DNA of 64,000 nt from Metabacillus sp. FJAT-52054. GTDB taxonomy: Bacteria > Bacillota > Bacilli > Bacillales > Bacillaceae. A program made the translations under genes and the position numbers. The notes beneath the pieces are model-generated. The model ran no database searches. It was given only the letters and a program-made list of their open reading frames with translations, and was not told the origin of the DNA. This document shows, one piece after another, positions 10,701-18,871 of the stretch (its first letter is position 1; every line of letters starts with the position of its first letter). The stretch covers positions 1,992,723 to 2,056,722 of the forward strand of contig NZ_CP147407.1 in NCBI RefSeq assembly GCF_037201815.1, read 5' to 3'.

Positions 10701-12710
10701 ATGACATTATCTACTATTGACTCATTGTCCATTGCTACAATCCGGACTCTATCTATTGATGCAATTGAGAAAGCAAACTCCGGACATCCGGGAATGCCTA
10801 TGGGATCTGCCCCAATGGCTTACAAACTGTGGACAGATTATATGAAACAAAATCCAGAGAATCCAAACTGGTTCAACCGTGACCGTTTTGTTCTTTCTGC
10901 CGGGCATGGCTCTATGCTTCTTTACAGCATGCTTCACCTTTCAGGCTATGATGTTTCTATGGAGGATTTGAAATCTTTCCGTCAATGGGGAAGCAAAACT
11001 CCAGGACATCCTGAATACGGACATACAGCTGGTGTAGATGCAACGACTGGACCGCTTGGCCAAGGAATTGCAATGGCGGTAGGAATGGCTATGGCAGAAC
11101 GTCACCTAGCACATACATACAATAAAGACTCTTTTAATGTAGTCGATCACCATACATTTGCGATTTGCGGCGACGGCGATTTAATGGAAGGAATCTCATC
11201 TGAGGCTGCTTCTTTTGCAGGTCACTTGAAGCTTGGCCGCCTGGTTGTCCTTTATGATTCAAACGATATTTCTCTTGATGGCGATCTTGACCGTTCATTC
11301 AGCGAAAATGTTCAGCAGCGTTTTGAAGCAATGAATTGGCAGGTGCTCCGTGTCGAAGACGGAAACGATACAGATGAAATCGGCCGGGCTATTGCTGCAG
11401 CGAAGCAAAATGAAGATCAGCCAACCCTGATTGAAGTCAAAACAACTATCGGATTTGGTTCACCGAACCGCGCCGGTACTTCAGGCGTCCACGGGGCACC
11501 TCTTGGAGCGGAAGAGACAAAGCTGACAAAGGATGCTTACAAATGGACATTTGATAAAGATTTCCATGTTCCGGACGAAGTTTATGATCATTTTGCAAAA
11601 ACGATCAAAGAAGATGGCATGAAAGCAGAAAGCGAGTGGAATGCCCTTTTCGAAAGCTATAAGAAAGAGTATCCTGAGCTTGCTGAGGAGCTTGCTCGCG
11701 CAATTGAAGGAGAACTTCCTCAAGCGTGGGATGCAGATATTCCAGTTTATGAAACAGGAAAAGGTCTTGCTTCCCGAGCATCTTCAGGTGAAGTGCTTAA
11801 TGCAATCGCTAAAAATGTTCCAAATCTTTTCGGCGGATCAGCTGACTTAGCGGGATCCAATAAAACGACAATCAAAAGCGTAGAAGATTTTACTGCCGCC
11901 AATTACAGCGGACGCAATATCTGGTTCGGCGTAAGAGAATTTGCTATGGGTGCGGCACTAAACGGTATGGCTTTACACGGGGGATTAAAGGTATTCGGAG
12001 GAACGTTCTTCGTATTCTCCGATTACATGCGTCCTGCTATCCGCCTGGCTTCCTTAATGAACCTGCCTGTAACATTCGTATTCACTCATGACAGCATTGC
12101 GGTAGGGGAAGACGGACCTACTCATGAACCGATTGAACAGCTGGCTTCATTAAGAGCGATGCCGAATCTTGATGTGATCAGACCAGCGGATGGAAATGAA
12201 ACGGCTGCTGCATGGAAGCTCGCTGTAACAGCCAAAACCAGTCCGACAGCTCTTGTATTATCAAGACAGGATCTTCCGACGCTCGAGCACTCTGCAGAAT
12301 TGTCCGGCACTGGTGTGGAGAAAGGTGCATATGTTGTATCACCTTCACAAAAAGAAATGGCGGATGCTATCCTGCTTGCTTCCGGTTCTGAAGTGGGTCT
12401 TGCAGTCGAATCCCAAAAAGCGCTTCTTAAAGAGGGAATCGATGCTTCTGTTGTGAGCATGCCTTCCTGGAAACGTTTTGAAGAACAAACTGAAGATTAC
12501 AAGCGATCCGTCCTTCCTAAGGATGTTAAAAAGCGCTTGGCGATTGAAGTGGCTTCTCCGCTTGGATGGGAAAGGTACACGGGTGATGAAGGTGACGTTC
12601 TTGGAATTAACCGTTTCGGAGCATCTGCACCAGGAGAAACGATTATGAAAGAGTTTGGCTTCACTCCTGAAAATATCGTAGCACGCGTTAAAGCATTGCT
12701 AAATAAATAA
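10701..12710 (+). CDS. tkt: Transketolase
   Basis: 669 residues. The thiamine-diphosphate motif runs from CGDGDLMEG to [10 protein letters not shown] (about 155-190). The conserved N-terminal [15 protein letters not shown] and the pyrimidine-domain glutamate region ([18 protein letters not shown]) are present, as is [15 protein letters not shown]. It transfers two-carbon ketol units in the pentose phosphate pathway. Ribosome site AAAGGATGG. The position after ynzC and before sirA is as in B. subtilis. Confidence 0.97.
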   Translation: MTLSTIDSLSIATIRTLSIDAIEKANSGHPGMPMGSAPMAYKLWTDYMKQNPENPNWFNRDRFVLSAGHGSMLLYSMLHLSGYDVSMEDLKSFRQWGSKTPGHPEYGHTAGVDATTGPLGQGIAMAVGMAMAERHLAHTYNKDSFNVVDHHTFAICGDGDLMEGISSEAASFAGHLKLGRLVVLYDSNDISLDGDLDRSFSENVQQRFEAMNWQVLRVEDGNDTDEIGRAIAAAKQNEDQPTLIEVKTTIGFGSPNRAGTSGVHGAPLGAEETKLTKDAYKWTFDKDFHVPDEVYDHFAKTIKEDGMKAESEWNALFESYKKEYPELAEELARAIEGELPQAWDADIPVYETGKGLASRASSGEVLNAIAKNVPNLFGGSADLAGSNKTTIKSVEDFTAANYSGRNIWFGVREFAMGAALNGMALHGGLKVFGGTFFVFSDYMRPAIRLASLMNLPVTFVFTHDSIAVGEDGPTHEPIEQLASLRAMPNLDVIRPADGNETAAAWKLAVTAKTSPTALVLSRQDLPTLEHSAELSGTGVEKGAYVVSPSQKEMADAILLASGSEVGLAVESQKALLKEGIDASVVSMPSWKRFEEQTEDYKRSVLPKDVKKRLAIEVASPLGWERYTGDEGDVLGINRFGASAPGETIMKEFGFTPENIVARVKALLNK

Positions 12711-12715
12711 CCAGC

Positions 12716-12745
12716 AAGGGAGCCTGCATCGTGCAGGCTCCCTTT
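12716..12745 (+). terminator. Terminator of tkt
   Basis: AAGGGAGCCTGCA and TGCAGGCTCCCTT form a 13-bp stem. Confidence 0.9.
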
Positions 12746-12866
12746 CATTTGCCGAACTCTGATTCGACATAAATAGTGAATCCTCTCTCCGCATTAAGAC
12801 ACTCTTCATCATGAGTCATTCCGTATAATAAAGATAAAGAGCGTGCAGCGGCAGGAGGGGTTCAGT

Positions 12867-13313
12867 ATGAGGCATTACTATGTTTATTTAATAGAAGAAG
12901 AATTCGCAAGCCATTATTTTGGCAAAGAGTCGAAGATTTTTAACCTGATTCAAAATTTTCAATGGACAAGCATTCATGACGGTTCGTACGACCTGTTGGA
13001 TCGCCAGGTACAATATATTTCTAAAGCCATCCCGGCCAAAAAAATTCATCAGCTGTTAACCGGGTTCTTAACGATGAGAAAAGGCTACCGGCAGTTAGGC
13101 CACTTGCACAGAATCATTCTTAATGGTGAGGCCGGACAGGCAACATTGCTTATAAAAGACCGATATTTGGAAATCGATGCTCAAGGCAGCTATGAAGCGG
13201 AGACGATATTTTTTGAAATTCTTAGGAAAATGGACCCCTGTTTTCTCGCGATGGACTTCCAATCCCAGCGATATGGATGGCTGAACCCGATATCTGAAAG
13301 AAAATTTGTCTAA
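12867..13313 (+). CDS. sirA: SirA, sporulation inhibitor of DNA replication
   Basis: 148 residues, matching B. subtilis SirA (YneE) end to end by eye: MRHYYVYLIEEEFASHYFG at the start and CFLAMDFQSQRYGWLNPI near the end. SirA binds DnaA domain I and blocks new rounds of replication when Spo0A is active. ATG 12867 follows AGGAGGGG; an in-frame GTG at 12843 has no such site. A TATAAT about 35 bases upstream of the ribosome site may be its -10 box. Confidence 0.92.
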   Translation: MRHYYVYLIEEEFASHYFGKESKIFNLIQNFQWTSIHDGSYDLLDRQVQYISKAIPAKKIHQLLTGFLTMRKGYRQLGHLHRIILNGEAGQATLLIKDRYLEIDAQGSYEAETIFFEILRKMDPCFLAMDFQSQRYGWLNPISERKFV

Positions 13314-13398
13314 AAAAGCAGAAATTATGCAGGAATTATTGTATAATATCGAAGGGTTTAGTAGACTGTAAACGAGAGAACTTGAAGGAGGAACTACC

Positions 13399-13620
13399 AT
13401 GGCTTTATGGCTAGGCATAACACTGATCATAGTTGCTCTTTTGGGCGGCGTGGCGCTGGGCTTCTTTATTGCTCGCAGATACATGATGAGCTATTTGAAA
13501 AAGAATCCGCCAATCAATGAACAAATGCTTCGTATGATGATGATGCAAATGGGAATGAAACCATCCCAGAAAAAAATCAATCAAATGATGAAAGCGATGA
13601 ACAGTCAGCAGATTAAATAA
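13399..13620 (+). CDS. yneF: YneF, UPF0154 single-pass membrane protein
   Basis: 73 residues: one N-terminal membrane helix (about 3-25, [19 protein letters not shown]), the family motif [21 protein letters not shown], and a methionine-rich helical tail ([17 protein letters not shown]). The family is conserved in Firmicutes; its function is unknown to me. Ribosome site GAAGGAGG. Confidence 0.9.
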   Translation: MALWLGITLIIVALLGGVALGFFIARRYMMSYLKKNPPINEQMLRMMMMQMGMKPSQKKINQMMKAMNSQQIK

Positions 13621-13751
13621 GGTATTTCAGCTGGTGTTTATAGTGCTTTAACGATAGTCACTCCTGGCATTTTGCAGATTTGTCATGCAGAGTGAGCCAT
13701 TCATCTGAAATTTGACTAATGTATGCTTGATCTTTCATCAATCAAACACCG

Positions 13752-13796
13752 AACCGCTTCTATGCTGGCCATCAAACCAGTAGAAGGCGGTTTTTT
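13752..13796 (+). terminator. Terminator in the yneF downstream gap
   Basis: ACCGCTTCTA pairs with TAGAAGGCGGT, then T6. It stands 130 bp after yneF. The rest of 13621-13978 shows no convincing gene. Confidence 0.75.
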
Positions 13797-13978
13797 ATAT
13801 TGGCCAGATATCAGAGCAGAGGTGGACAGCCAACAGATTTTAGAAGTGATTTGCTTGTGTGAGTAGTGATATCGGCAACATTTTTTCGGAAAGCGTCCAC
13901 CTTCAAAATGCAGAATTGAAAACTTAAAGGTCCTTCCGTTTAGTTGGCGAATAGTAGATGAAGGAGGAGGTTTTTAAT

Positions 13979-14182
13979 ATGCCGCAGGTAAGGATTGAAA
14001 TGATTATCGATGAAAATGACGCATTCCATGATAAGGTTGATCTAGAAATCGCTCAGCTTATGATGCTATCGGATTTCATTACAGTCAATAGCAACACAGT
14101 CCGGGTATACGCAAAGGAAGTTACCAGCGCAGGAATTGTAAAGTTTTATGGGATCAGAAAAAAACCGGAAGATATTAGGTAG
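13979..14182 (+). CDS. Small conserved-looking hypothetical protein
   Basis: 67 residues, MPQVRIEMIIDENDAFHDK to RKKPEDIR, with no membrane segment and no recognised domain. The AAGGAGGAGG ribosome site 9 bases before ATG 13979 is very strong, which makes a real gene likely. The frame upstream (from 13958) overlaps that site and is excluded. It converges on the Spo0E-like gene. Confidence 0.65.
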   Translation: MPQVRIEMIIDENDAFHDKVDLEIAQLMMLSDFITVNSNTVRVYAKEVTSAGIVKFYGIRKKPEDIR

Positions 14183-14194
14183 GGGAAAATCTGC

Positions 14195-14236
14195 TTTAAA
14201 AAAGGGAATGACCGCCCTGTTGCGCCACTCCCTTTC
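14195..14236. terminator. Bidirectional hairpin between 13979-14182 and the Spo0E-like gene
   Basis: AAGGGAATGACCGC pairs imperfectly with GCGCCACTCCCTT. The minus strand ends in T6 and fits the Spo0E-like gene best. Confidence 0.6.
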
Positions 14237-14240
14237 CCTG

Positions 14241-14420
14241 TTAATGCATATAACGCTGATTGTTTTGAGGAAGGATAATCTGCTGATACTCATACAGCAT
14301 TTTATCAAGTTCCTGGCTGTATTGAATGGTGACCGTTGAACTCATTCCGTTTTTACAGACGATTTCATTCAGTTCTTCTCGTTTGCGTTCGATTTCTTTA
14401 AGCATATCCTTCTTTGTCAC
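14241..14420 (-). CDS. ynzD: Spo0E-like aspartyl-phosphate phosphatase (YnzD-like)
   Basis: 59 residues from a GTG start at 14420, with AAAGGAT about 8 bases upstream. The sequence reads KEIERKREELNEIV, then YSQELDKMLYEYQ, carrying the S-Q-E-L-D motif of the Spo0E phosphatase family. B. subtilis has ynzD at the same position. These two-helix proteins dephosphorylate Spo0A~P and delay sporulation. The gene is short and easily missed. It is monocistronic with its own terminator. Confidence 0.88.
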   Translation of the reverse strand: MTKKDMLKEIERKREELNEIVCKNGMSSTVTIQYSQELDKMLYEYQQIILPQNNQRYMH

Positions 14421-14646
14421 TGCGATGTATCCTTTCTATGTAAACTGCTGCATTTTGTTTGGAAAAAAGTTATAGGTTTTGATGGAATTGTCATCATTGA
14501 TTATAAGCTTTTTAATAGCATCCTAAAACCTAGTCGAATTAAGTGTAAGAAAATTGACATATGAATGACATAAAATGAAATATTTATTCGTATTCATTCC
14601 GGATGTGGTACATTTAAAAAAAGGTATTGAAGAGAGAAGGATGAGG

Positions 14647-15351
14647 ATGGCAGATGTAAATGCGATGCTTTCATTTGGAGCGGGGTTCCTTTCTTTTGTT
14701 TCACCTTGCTGCCTGCCGGTTTATCCGGCGTTTTTATCATACATAACGGGAGTTTCTGTTCAGGATTTGAAATCGGAGCAGGGAATGCACCGAACACAGA
14801 GCATGCTTCATACAGGCTTTTTCTTGCTGGGTTTTTCCATTATCTTTGTGGCACTTGGGTTCAGTACGTCCATGATTGGGAGTTTTTTTATTAACTATCA
14901 GGATTTACTTCGGCAGCTGGGAGCGATATTGATTGTCTTTATGGGGTTTGTCACGCTTGGAGTTTTATCTCCAAAATTCCTTATGAAAGAGCGGAGACTG
15001 CAGTTCAAGCATCGGCCTGCAGGGTATGCGGGGTCAATTTTGATTGGGCTTGGATTTGCTGCTGGATGGTCTCCATGTGTCGGTCCGATTTTGACAGCGG
15101 TGATGACCTTAGCCGGTTCACAGCCGGAATCAGCGCTTCTGTATATGATTAGCTATACGCTTGGTTTTTCTGTCCCTTTTTTTGTTTTAGCTTTTTTTAT
15201 CGGAAAGATGCATTGGATTTCAAAGCATACTGCCGTATTTATGAAAGCAGGGGGCGGGATTATGGTTGCAATGGGATTGCTCCTATTCTTCGATGGTATG
15301 GCGGCTATTATCAACTATTTTACAAAATTGACAGGTTTTACAGGATTTTAG
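14647..15351 (+). CDS. ccdA: CcdA, thiol-disulfide reductant transporter for cytochrome c maturation
   Basis: 234 residues, six membrane segments of the DsbD-beta/CcdA type. The two redox cysteine motifs are [11 protein letters not shown] in the first helix and GWSPCVGP in the fourth. CcdA carries reducing power from cytosolic thioredoxin across the membrane to ResA-like proteins and to spore StoA. ATG 14647 (MADVNAML) is chosen because GAAGG ends 6 bases upstream; the ATG at 14641 is adjacent to that site. It is followed by yneI and yneJ, as in B. subtilis. Confidence 0.93.
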   Translation: MADVNAMLSFGAGFLSFVSPCCLPVYPAFLSYITGVSVQDLKSEQGMHRTQSMLHTGFFLLGFSIIFVALGFSTSMIGSFFINYQDLLRQLGAILIVFMGFVTLGVLSPKFLMKERRLQFKHRPAGYAGSILIGLGFAAGWSPCVGPILTAVMTLAGSQPESALLYMISYTLGFSVPFFVLAFFIGKMHWISKHTAVFMKAGGGIMVAMGLLLFFDGMAAIINYFTKLTGFTGF

Positions 15352-15453
15352 ACCTATAAATATTTTAAAAATAAGTCAAATTTACTACTTTTTCCTCTTC
15401 TTTCTGTTATAATAGATTACAGATGAAGGCGAAGCATTTTAGGGAGGGGTAAC

Positions 15454-15813
15454 ATGGCGAGGATTCTGATCGTTGATGATGCCAAATTTATGAGAGTTAC
15501 ATTGACTAATGTACTTGAAGGAGCAAGTCACACCATAGCAGGGGAAGCCGAAAATGGCATTGAAGCGGTCAGTCAATATAAGGCACTGCTCCCGGATCTT
15601 GTAACACTTGATATTACAATGCCTGAGAAAAATGGGCTGGATGCATTAAAAGAGATTATGAGTGAGTTTCCGGCCGCAAAAGTAATCATGTGTTCTGCTA
15701 TGGGCCAGCAGAAAATGGTTGTAGAGGCGATTGAAGCGGGAGCCAAAGATTTTATTATTAAGCCCTTCGACTCCAGCCGGGTTCTTGAAGCGGTAGAGCG
15801 GGTACTGGGCTAA
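15454..15813 (+). CDS. yneI: YneI, stand-alone CheY-like response regulator
   Basis: 119 residues, receiver domain only: acidic pair ILIVDDAK, phospho-acceptor region LVTLDITMPEKNG (about residue 53), and the conserved lysine FIIKPFDSS. No output domain. It lies in the ccd cluster, where the B. subtilis homologue is also called CcdB, though a role in cytochrome c assembly is doubtful from location alone. Ribosome site GGGAGGGG. A CCATTTAGA hairpin with T6 follows. Confidence 0.9.
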   Translation: MARILIVDDAKFMRVTLTNVLEGASHTIAGEAENGIEAVSQYKALLPDLVTLDITMPEKNGLDALKEIMSEFPAAKVIMCSAMGQQKMVVEAIEAGAKDFIIKPFDSSRVLEAVERVLG

Positions 15814-15824
15814 CCTATACATTG

Positions 15825-15853
15825 CCATTTAGAATGAATCTAAATGGTTTTTT
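15825..15853 (+). terminator. Terminator of yneI
   Basis: CCATTTAGA and TCTAAATGG form a perfect stem followed by T6. Confidence 0.85.
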
Positions 15854-15955
15854 CATTTCTTGAAATACTAGCATGTCCGGCAAGCCTTTGTCATATGTTA
15901 ACTTTGAGTAAATTGGTTTATAATAGAAGAATCAAAATATGAGGGATGATGAACC

Positions 15956-16441
15956 ATGGATTTATTAGTCATTTCTACGATAATGGCGGTTGTAATGGGA
16001 ACGATCGTATTAGTAGTAAGAATGCGCGCTTCAAGGAAGCCTGCATCAGCTAAGAAAATTATCCTTCCGCCATTATTCATGAGTACAGGTGCCTTGATGT
16101 TTATTTTTCCGTTTTTCCATGTAACGCTTGCAGAATTTTGGGAGGCCATTCTAGCGGGAATGTTTTTTTCAATATTTCTCATTAAAACGAGCAAGTTTGA
16201 AATTCGCGACAATGAAATTTATTTAAAGCGATCGAAGGCATTTGCTTTTATTTTAATTGGTTTGCTGGCACTCCGTGTTGGGTTAAAGTCATTTTTGAGC
16301 CTTTCTATTGATGTCGGTGCTCTTAGCGGAATGTTCTGGCTGCTTGCATTTGGAATGATTGTGCCTTGGAGAATTGCCATGTATATGTCTTTTAAAAAAA
16401 TCCAAAATCAGATCAATCCGCCAAATACACAAGCCACGTAA
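15956..16441 (+). CDS. yneJ: CcdC/YneJ-family membrane protein
   Basis: 161 residues, about four to five membrane segments (first at 3-20). The conserved central KFEIRDNEIYLKRSKAFAFI lies between helices. It is the third member of the ccdA-yneI-yneJ cluster. Its precise role is unknown; association with cytochrome c maturation comes only from position. It converges on yneK through a shared terminator. Confidence 0.88.
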   Translation: MDLLVISTIMAVVMGTIVLVVRMRASRKPASAKKIILPPLFMSTGALMFIFPFFHVTLAEFWEAILAGMFFSIFLIKTSKFEIRDNEIYLKRSKAFAFILIGLLALRVGLKSFLSLSIDVGALSGMFWLLAFGMIVPWRIAMYMSFKKIQNQINPPNTQAT

Positions 16442-16472
16442 AAAAGCTGTACCCTGCAGGGTGCAGCTTTAA
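16441..16472. terminator. Shared terminator between yneJ and yneK
   Basis: AAAGCTGTACCCTGC and GCAGGGTGCAGCTTT pair almost perfectly, A-rich on one side and T-rich on the other. Confidence 0.8.
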
Positions 16473-16476
16473 TCAT

Positions 16477-16902
16477 TTAAAACATCGTCTTATACATCTG
16501 ATAATCGATTTGCTTTTGTTTTAGATGCTTAATCAGAAACTTATGGTCCCTCTTAGGTGTAGCCAGTATATAGCCTCTTATGACGTGATCCTGTGTAATG
16601 ATTGGTGCTTTTTCTTGTAAGGCAAGCTCGCCGATTTTGCCGGCGATTTTCTCCCTGGCCACATCTCTGAAAAGTTCCGGTACAGGTGAAACTAAATCCT
16701 CTAGCAGGTCCTTTTGACTTTGATCCCACAGATGGCGGGATTTTTGAATATAATGATCCTGCCAGTCCAAAATTGATTTTCCGTCCTCTTTCGGCAGGCG
16801 TTTTAAAAACTTTCTGAACATAAAATATCCGCCAATCGAGAGCATCGCAATCAGGAAAAATACCCAAAACACGATAAACCATTGAAACCAGCCGTCAAGC
16901 AT
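16477..16902 (-). CDS. yneK: YneK, DUF2621 membrane-anchored protein
   Basis: 141 residues: one N-terminal membrane helix (about 4-28), then a soluble part with PKEDGKSILDWQDHY and PVPELFRDVAREKIAGKIGELAL, hallmarks of the DUF2621 family. ATG 16902 is preferred, with GGGGTG 6 bases upstream. The longer reading from 16926 starts at the expected transcription start of a TATAAT just upstream. Function unknown. Confidence 0.85.
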   Translation of the reverse strand: MLDGWFQWFIVFWVFFLIAMLSIGGYFMFRKFLKRLPKEDGKSILDWQDHYIQKSRHLWDQSQKDLLEDLVSPVPELFRDVAREKIAGKIGELALQEKAPIITQDHVIRGYILATPKRDHKFLIKHLKQKQIDYQMYKTMF

Positions 16903-16964
16903 CCTGTTCACCCCAACTGTTTCCATTTATGCTTTTATTATACATGAAAACGAATGGGAAGAGG

Positions 16965-17120
16965 TCAAGCTTTTTCATTTCCATTAAGCGCAGTAAGCCA
17001 GATCTTTCTGATTACATATGTTTTATACGATTCAAGTTTCTTTCGGTCGATTGGATGCTTCGTAATTCCTGCCTTCTTAAGCTCTGAAATGTACCAGCCC
17101 TTCGAACCCCTGTATGCCAT
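16965..17120 (-). CDS. DUF2639-family small protein (YflJ-like)
   Basis: 51 residues from ATG 17120: MAYRGSKGWYISELKKAG followed by KLESYKTYVIRKIW. The GSKGWY...LKK...G and KLESYKTY pattern is that of the small DUF2639 proteins of bacilli. The ribosome site is poor (TGGGG about 8 bases upstream). Function unknown; it sits inside a minus-strand group of spore-associated genes. Confidence 0.7.
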   Translation of the reverse strand: MAYRGSKGWYISELKKAGITKHPIDRKKLESYKTYVIRKIWLTALNGNEKA

Positions 17121-17166
17121 AATGAAAACCCCATTTCTTTTTCAAAGAGGATATGCTTATGGCGAT

Positions 17167-17406
17167 TCAATTAGAACGGCTTTGCCGCTGAGCGTTTAAA
17201 CCTGCATTCATTGTGGCAGTAGCGGATAGGGAACCGTTTGAGGACATTTGGGCTGCAGGGGACTGAGAGGAATCATCAGCAGTACCGCTCCCGCTGCCTT
17301 CCACCGATTTTGAAGCAGTAATCGGTCCAACGTTTACCGCATTTCCGAAATGAACCACTCCTCCGGATATTTCATTAATGACGAGACTTTTTATATACAC
17401 ACCCAA
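17167..17406 (-). CDS. Spore germination protein of the GerPA/GerPF family
   Basis: 79 residues. The motif INEISGGVVHFGNAVNVGP and the following SxS-x-GSGS stretch are typical of GerPA/GerPF proteins, which affect passage of germinants through the spore coat. The rest is Ser/Ala/Asn-rich and low in complexity. TTG 17406 follows AGGAG with 10 bases between. This is a lone copy outside a gerP hexacistron, next to cotM. Confidence 0.82.
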   Translation of the reverse strand: MGVYIKSLVINEISGGVVHFGNAVNVGPITASKSVEGSGSGTADDSSQSPAAQMSSNGSLSATATMNAGLNAQRQSRSN

Positions 17407-17556
17407 GTTTTGATCGCTCCTGTTTTTAGCAGTATATGTACAGGCTGAGCGGAATGTATAAGCGCTTGTCTATATGTAACAAACGGGTGCATTTAAGTGC
17501 TGCCAAGGGCGCATGCCTCTGAGGATCATTTTTTAAACAAAAAAAATCAGAGATGG

Positions 17557-17943
17557 CTATCTCTGTTCAGGGATGATGATTAGCTTATTATTTGAGGATG
17601 CCGGTAGTTGCTGTTCTTCTTTCAGAATCATGATCTCTAGGATCCCATTGGCGTATAAAGCAGTCATCTTTCTTTTATCCAGGCAGAATGGAAGAAAAAC
17701 CATTGCTTCTTTTTTAGAGGACAGTGTTTTGATTGTGAGGCTGCTGTTCCCTTTTAAAACAGAAATCTTTTCTAATGGAAGTCCGGTTAAATCAGCTTCG
17801 ATAATGTACTGGTCGCTTGTTTCATAAACATCGGTGCGGAATGAACCATCAAATCCACTTGAAAAAGGATCATCTAAAAACTGAGCGAGCCATTGATCCA
17901 GTCCTTCAAAATCAGAGGCGCCGGACCGTTTTGGATCATTCAT
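17557..17943 (-). CDS. cotM: CotM-like spore coat protein (small heat-shock/alpha-crystallin fold)
   Basis: 128 residues with a degenerate Hsp20 domain (about 35-125): FRTDVYETSDQYIIEADLTGLPLEKISV, then a beta-rich tail. This matches the CotM/CotP type more than a cytosolic sHsp. In B. subtilis cotM is SigK-dependent and acts in outer coat assembly. ATG 17943 sits 10 bases after TTGGAGGG; ATG 17952 is too close. Position next to sspP and opposite acnA is conserved. Confidence 0.85.
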   Translation of the reverse strand: MNDPKRSGASDFEGLDQWLAQFLDDPFSSGFDGSFRTDVYETSDQYIIEADLTGLPLEKISVLKGNSSLTIKTLSSKKEAMVFLPFCLDKRKMTALYANGILEIMILKEEQQLPASSNNKLIIIPEQR

Positions 17944-18035
17944 TTTAATCATACCCTCCAAAAGATGCCTTTCACTATTTTTATTCAGCAGCAGGTTTTT
18001 AGTGAATGAATAAGCCCAAGTGGAGGGTAAGAAAA

Positions 18036-18182
18036 TTACATATCGTGTCCGCTATTATGCTTCTGGCGGGAATGGTTTCTGTTTTTTACTTTTTTAGAGC
18101 CGCTAAGCGGTTCAGGCTGTCCCGGCTGATCTCCCTTAGGAGCATTTTTTCTCATATCTTTGCCTGTGTTTTTATTGGTCAA
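18036..18182 (-). CDS. sspP: Small acid-soluble spore protein P
   Basis: 48 residues, hydrophilic and basic: [16 protein letters not shown], then [19 protein letters not shown]. This agrees with B. subtilis SspP nearly residue for residue as I recall it. TTG 18182 follows GGAAAGGAGGAG. SspO, its partner gene in B. subtilis, is not seen upstream here. Minor DNA-independent spore core protein, expressed in the forespore. Confidence 0.9.
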   Translation of the reverse strand: MTNKNTGKDMRKNAPKGDQPGQPEPLSGSKKVKNRNHSRQKHNSGHDM

Positions 18183-18299
18183 ATGAATCTCCTCCTTTCC
18201 TGTTAGCTTTTGCTTGGTTCGATGGAGTATACGTGCATACATTTAACGCCAAAGGAAAAGATAGGGGAAGAAAAAAAGCCAGATAAAGGAGTAATGATG

Positions 18300-18566
18300 A
18301 TGCCATACCATAAGAATAAACAGCAGGCATTCCAGGCAGCACAGCAGGAGGCCACGGAAACAAAGAGTCATTTCGAAACATTAAATTCAGAGAGCAAGGA
18401 TTATGGTTCAGAGCTTAACCATTTAAAAGAGGAAATCAATGAGACGAACCAACAAATCCAAAATGCACTGGAGGTTGCTTCTGAGCATCAGCGCAGCCAG
18501 CTGGAGACATTTCAAAAGGATATAAACCAGATTGTTCAGGGAATGAATGAAGAGGATGAAAAATAA
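18300..18566 (+). CDS. Hypothetical 88-residue helical protein in the spore cluster
   Basis: MPYHKNKQQAFQAAQQEATE at the start, then HLKEEINETNQQIQNALEVA. It is almost wholly charged/polar and helical, with heptad-like spacing that predicts a coiled coil; no cysteine, no membrane part. ATG 18300 is 8 bases after AAAGGAG; two ATGs just before it (18294, 18297) are too close. It is divergent from sspP and ends at a perfect terminator. I do not recognise the family. A spore-core or coat role is only a guess from position. Confidence 0.7.
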   Translation: MPYHKNKQQAFQAAQQEATETKSHFETLNSESKDYGSELNHLKEEINETNQQIQNALEVASEHQRSQLETFQKDINQIVQGMNEEDEK

Positions 18567-18571
18567 TGATT

Positions 18572-18603
18572 AAAAAACCACAGCCGCGGCCGTGGTTTTT
18601 TTT
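18572..18603 (+). terminator. Terminator after the helical protein
   Basis: AAAACCACAGCCGCGGCCGTGGTTTT with T8; near-perfect stem. Confidence 0.9.
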
Positions 18604-18724
18604 GGTTCTGTTAACCATGTCTATTGATTTTGTTTCCTAAAGCTTTTAGAAAGCAGAACCATTCGGGAGTCAATCATGAAGCACAAAATTTTATATTGTG
18701 CGAAAATAATGAATGATCACATCT

Positions 18725-18739
18725 ATAAGAAATTCTTAT
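18725..18739. promoter_or_regulatory. CcpC-type operator upstream of acnA
   Basis: ATAA-GAAATTC-TTAT is exactly the ATAA-N7-TTAT dyad bound by CcpC at B. subtilis citB. A further ATAA half-site lies downstream at 18774-18777, also as in citB, where the citrate-responsive regulator needs both. Confidence 0.7.
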
Positions 18740-18808
18740 AATCTTCAATAACATCATTGATATTTACTTATGTATAAAGTTGTATTAAGATTGAATTGTG
18801 AAGTTTGT

Positions 18809-18846
18809 AACGGTTCATGGTAACCGTTTTCGACACGTAGAGTCGA
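18809..18846 (+). promoter_or_regulatory. Two tandem hairpins in the acnA leader
   Basis: AACGGTT-N6-AACCGTT (18809-18828) and TCGAC-N7-GTCGA (18830-18846) sit directly before the acnA ribosome site. Each has perfect arms. They may act on transcript stability or translation; apo-aconitase is an RNA-binding protein in bacilli. No T run, so not a terminator. Confidence 0.45.
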
Positions 18847-18871
18847 TAACAGCTTTAAGGGGGAGTAACAC

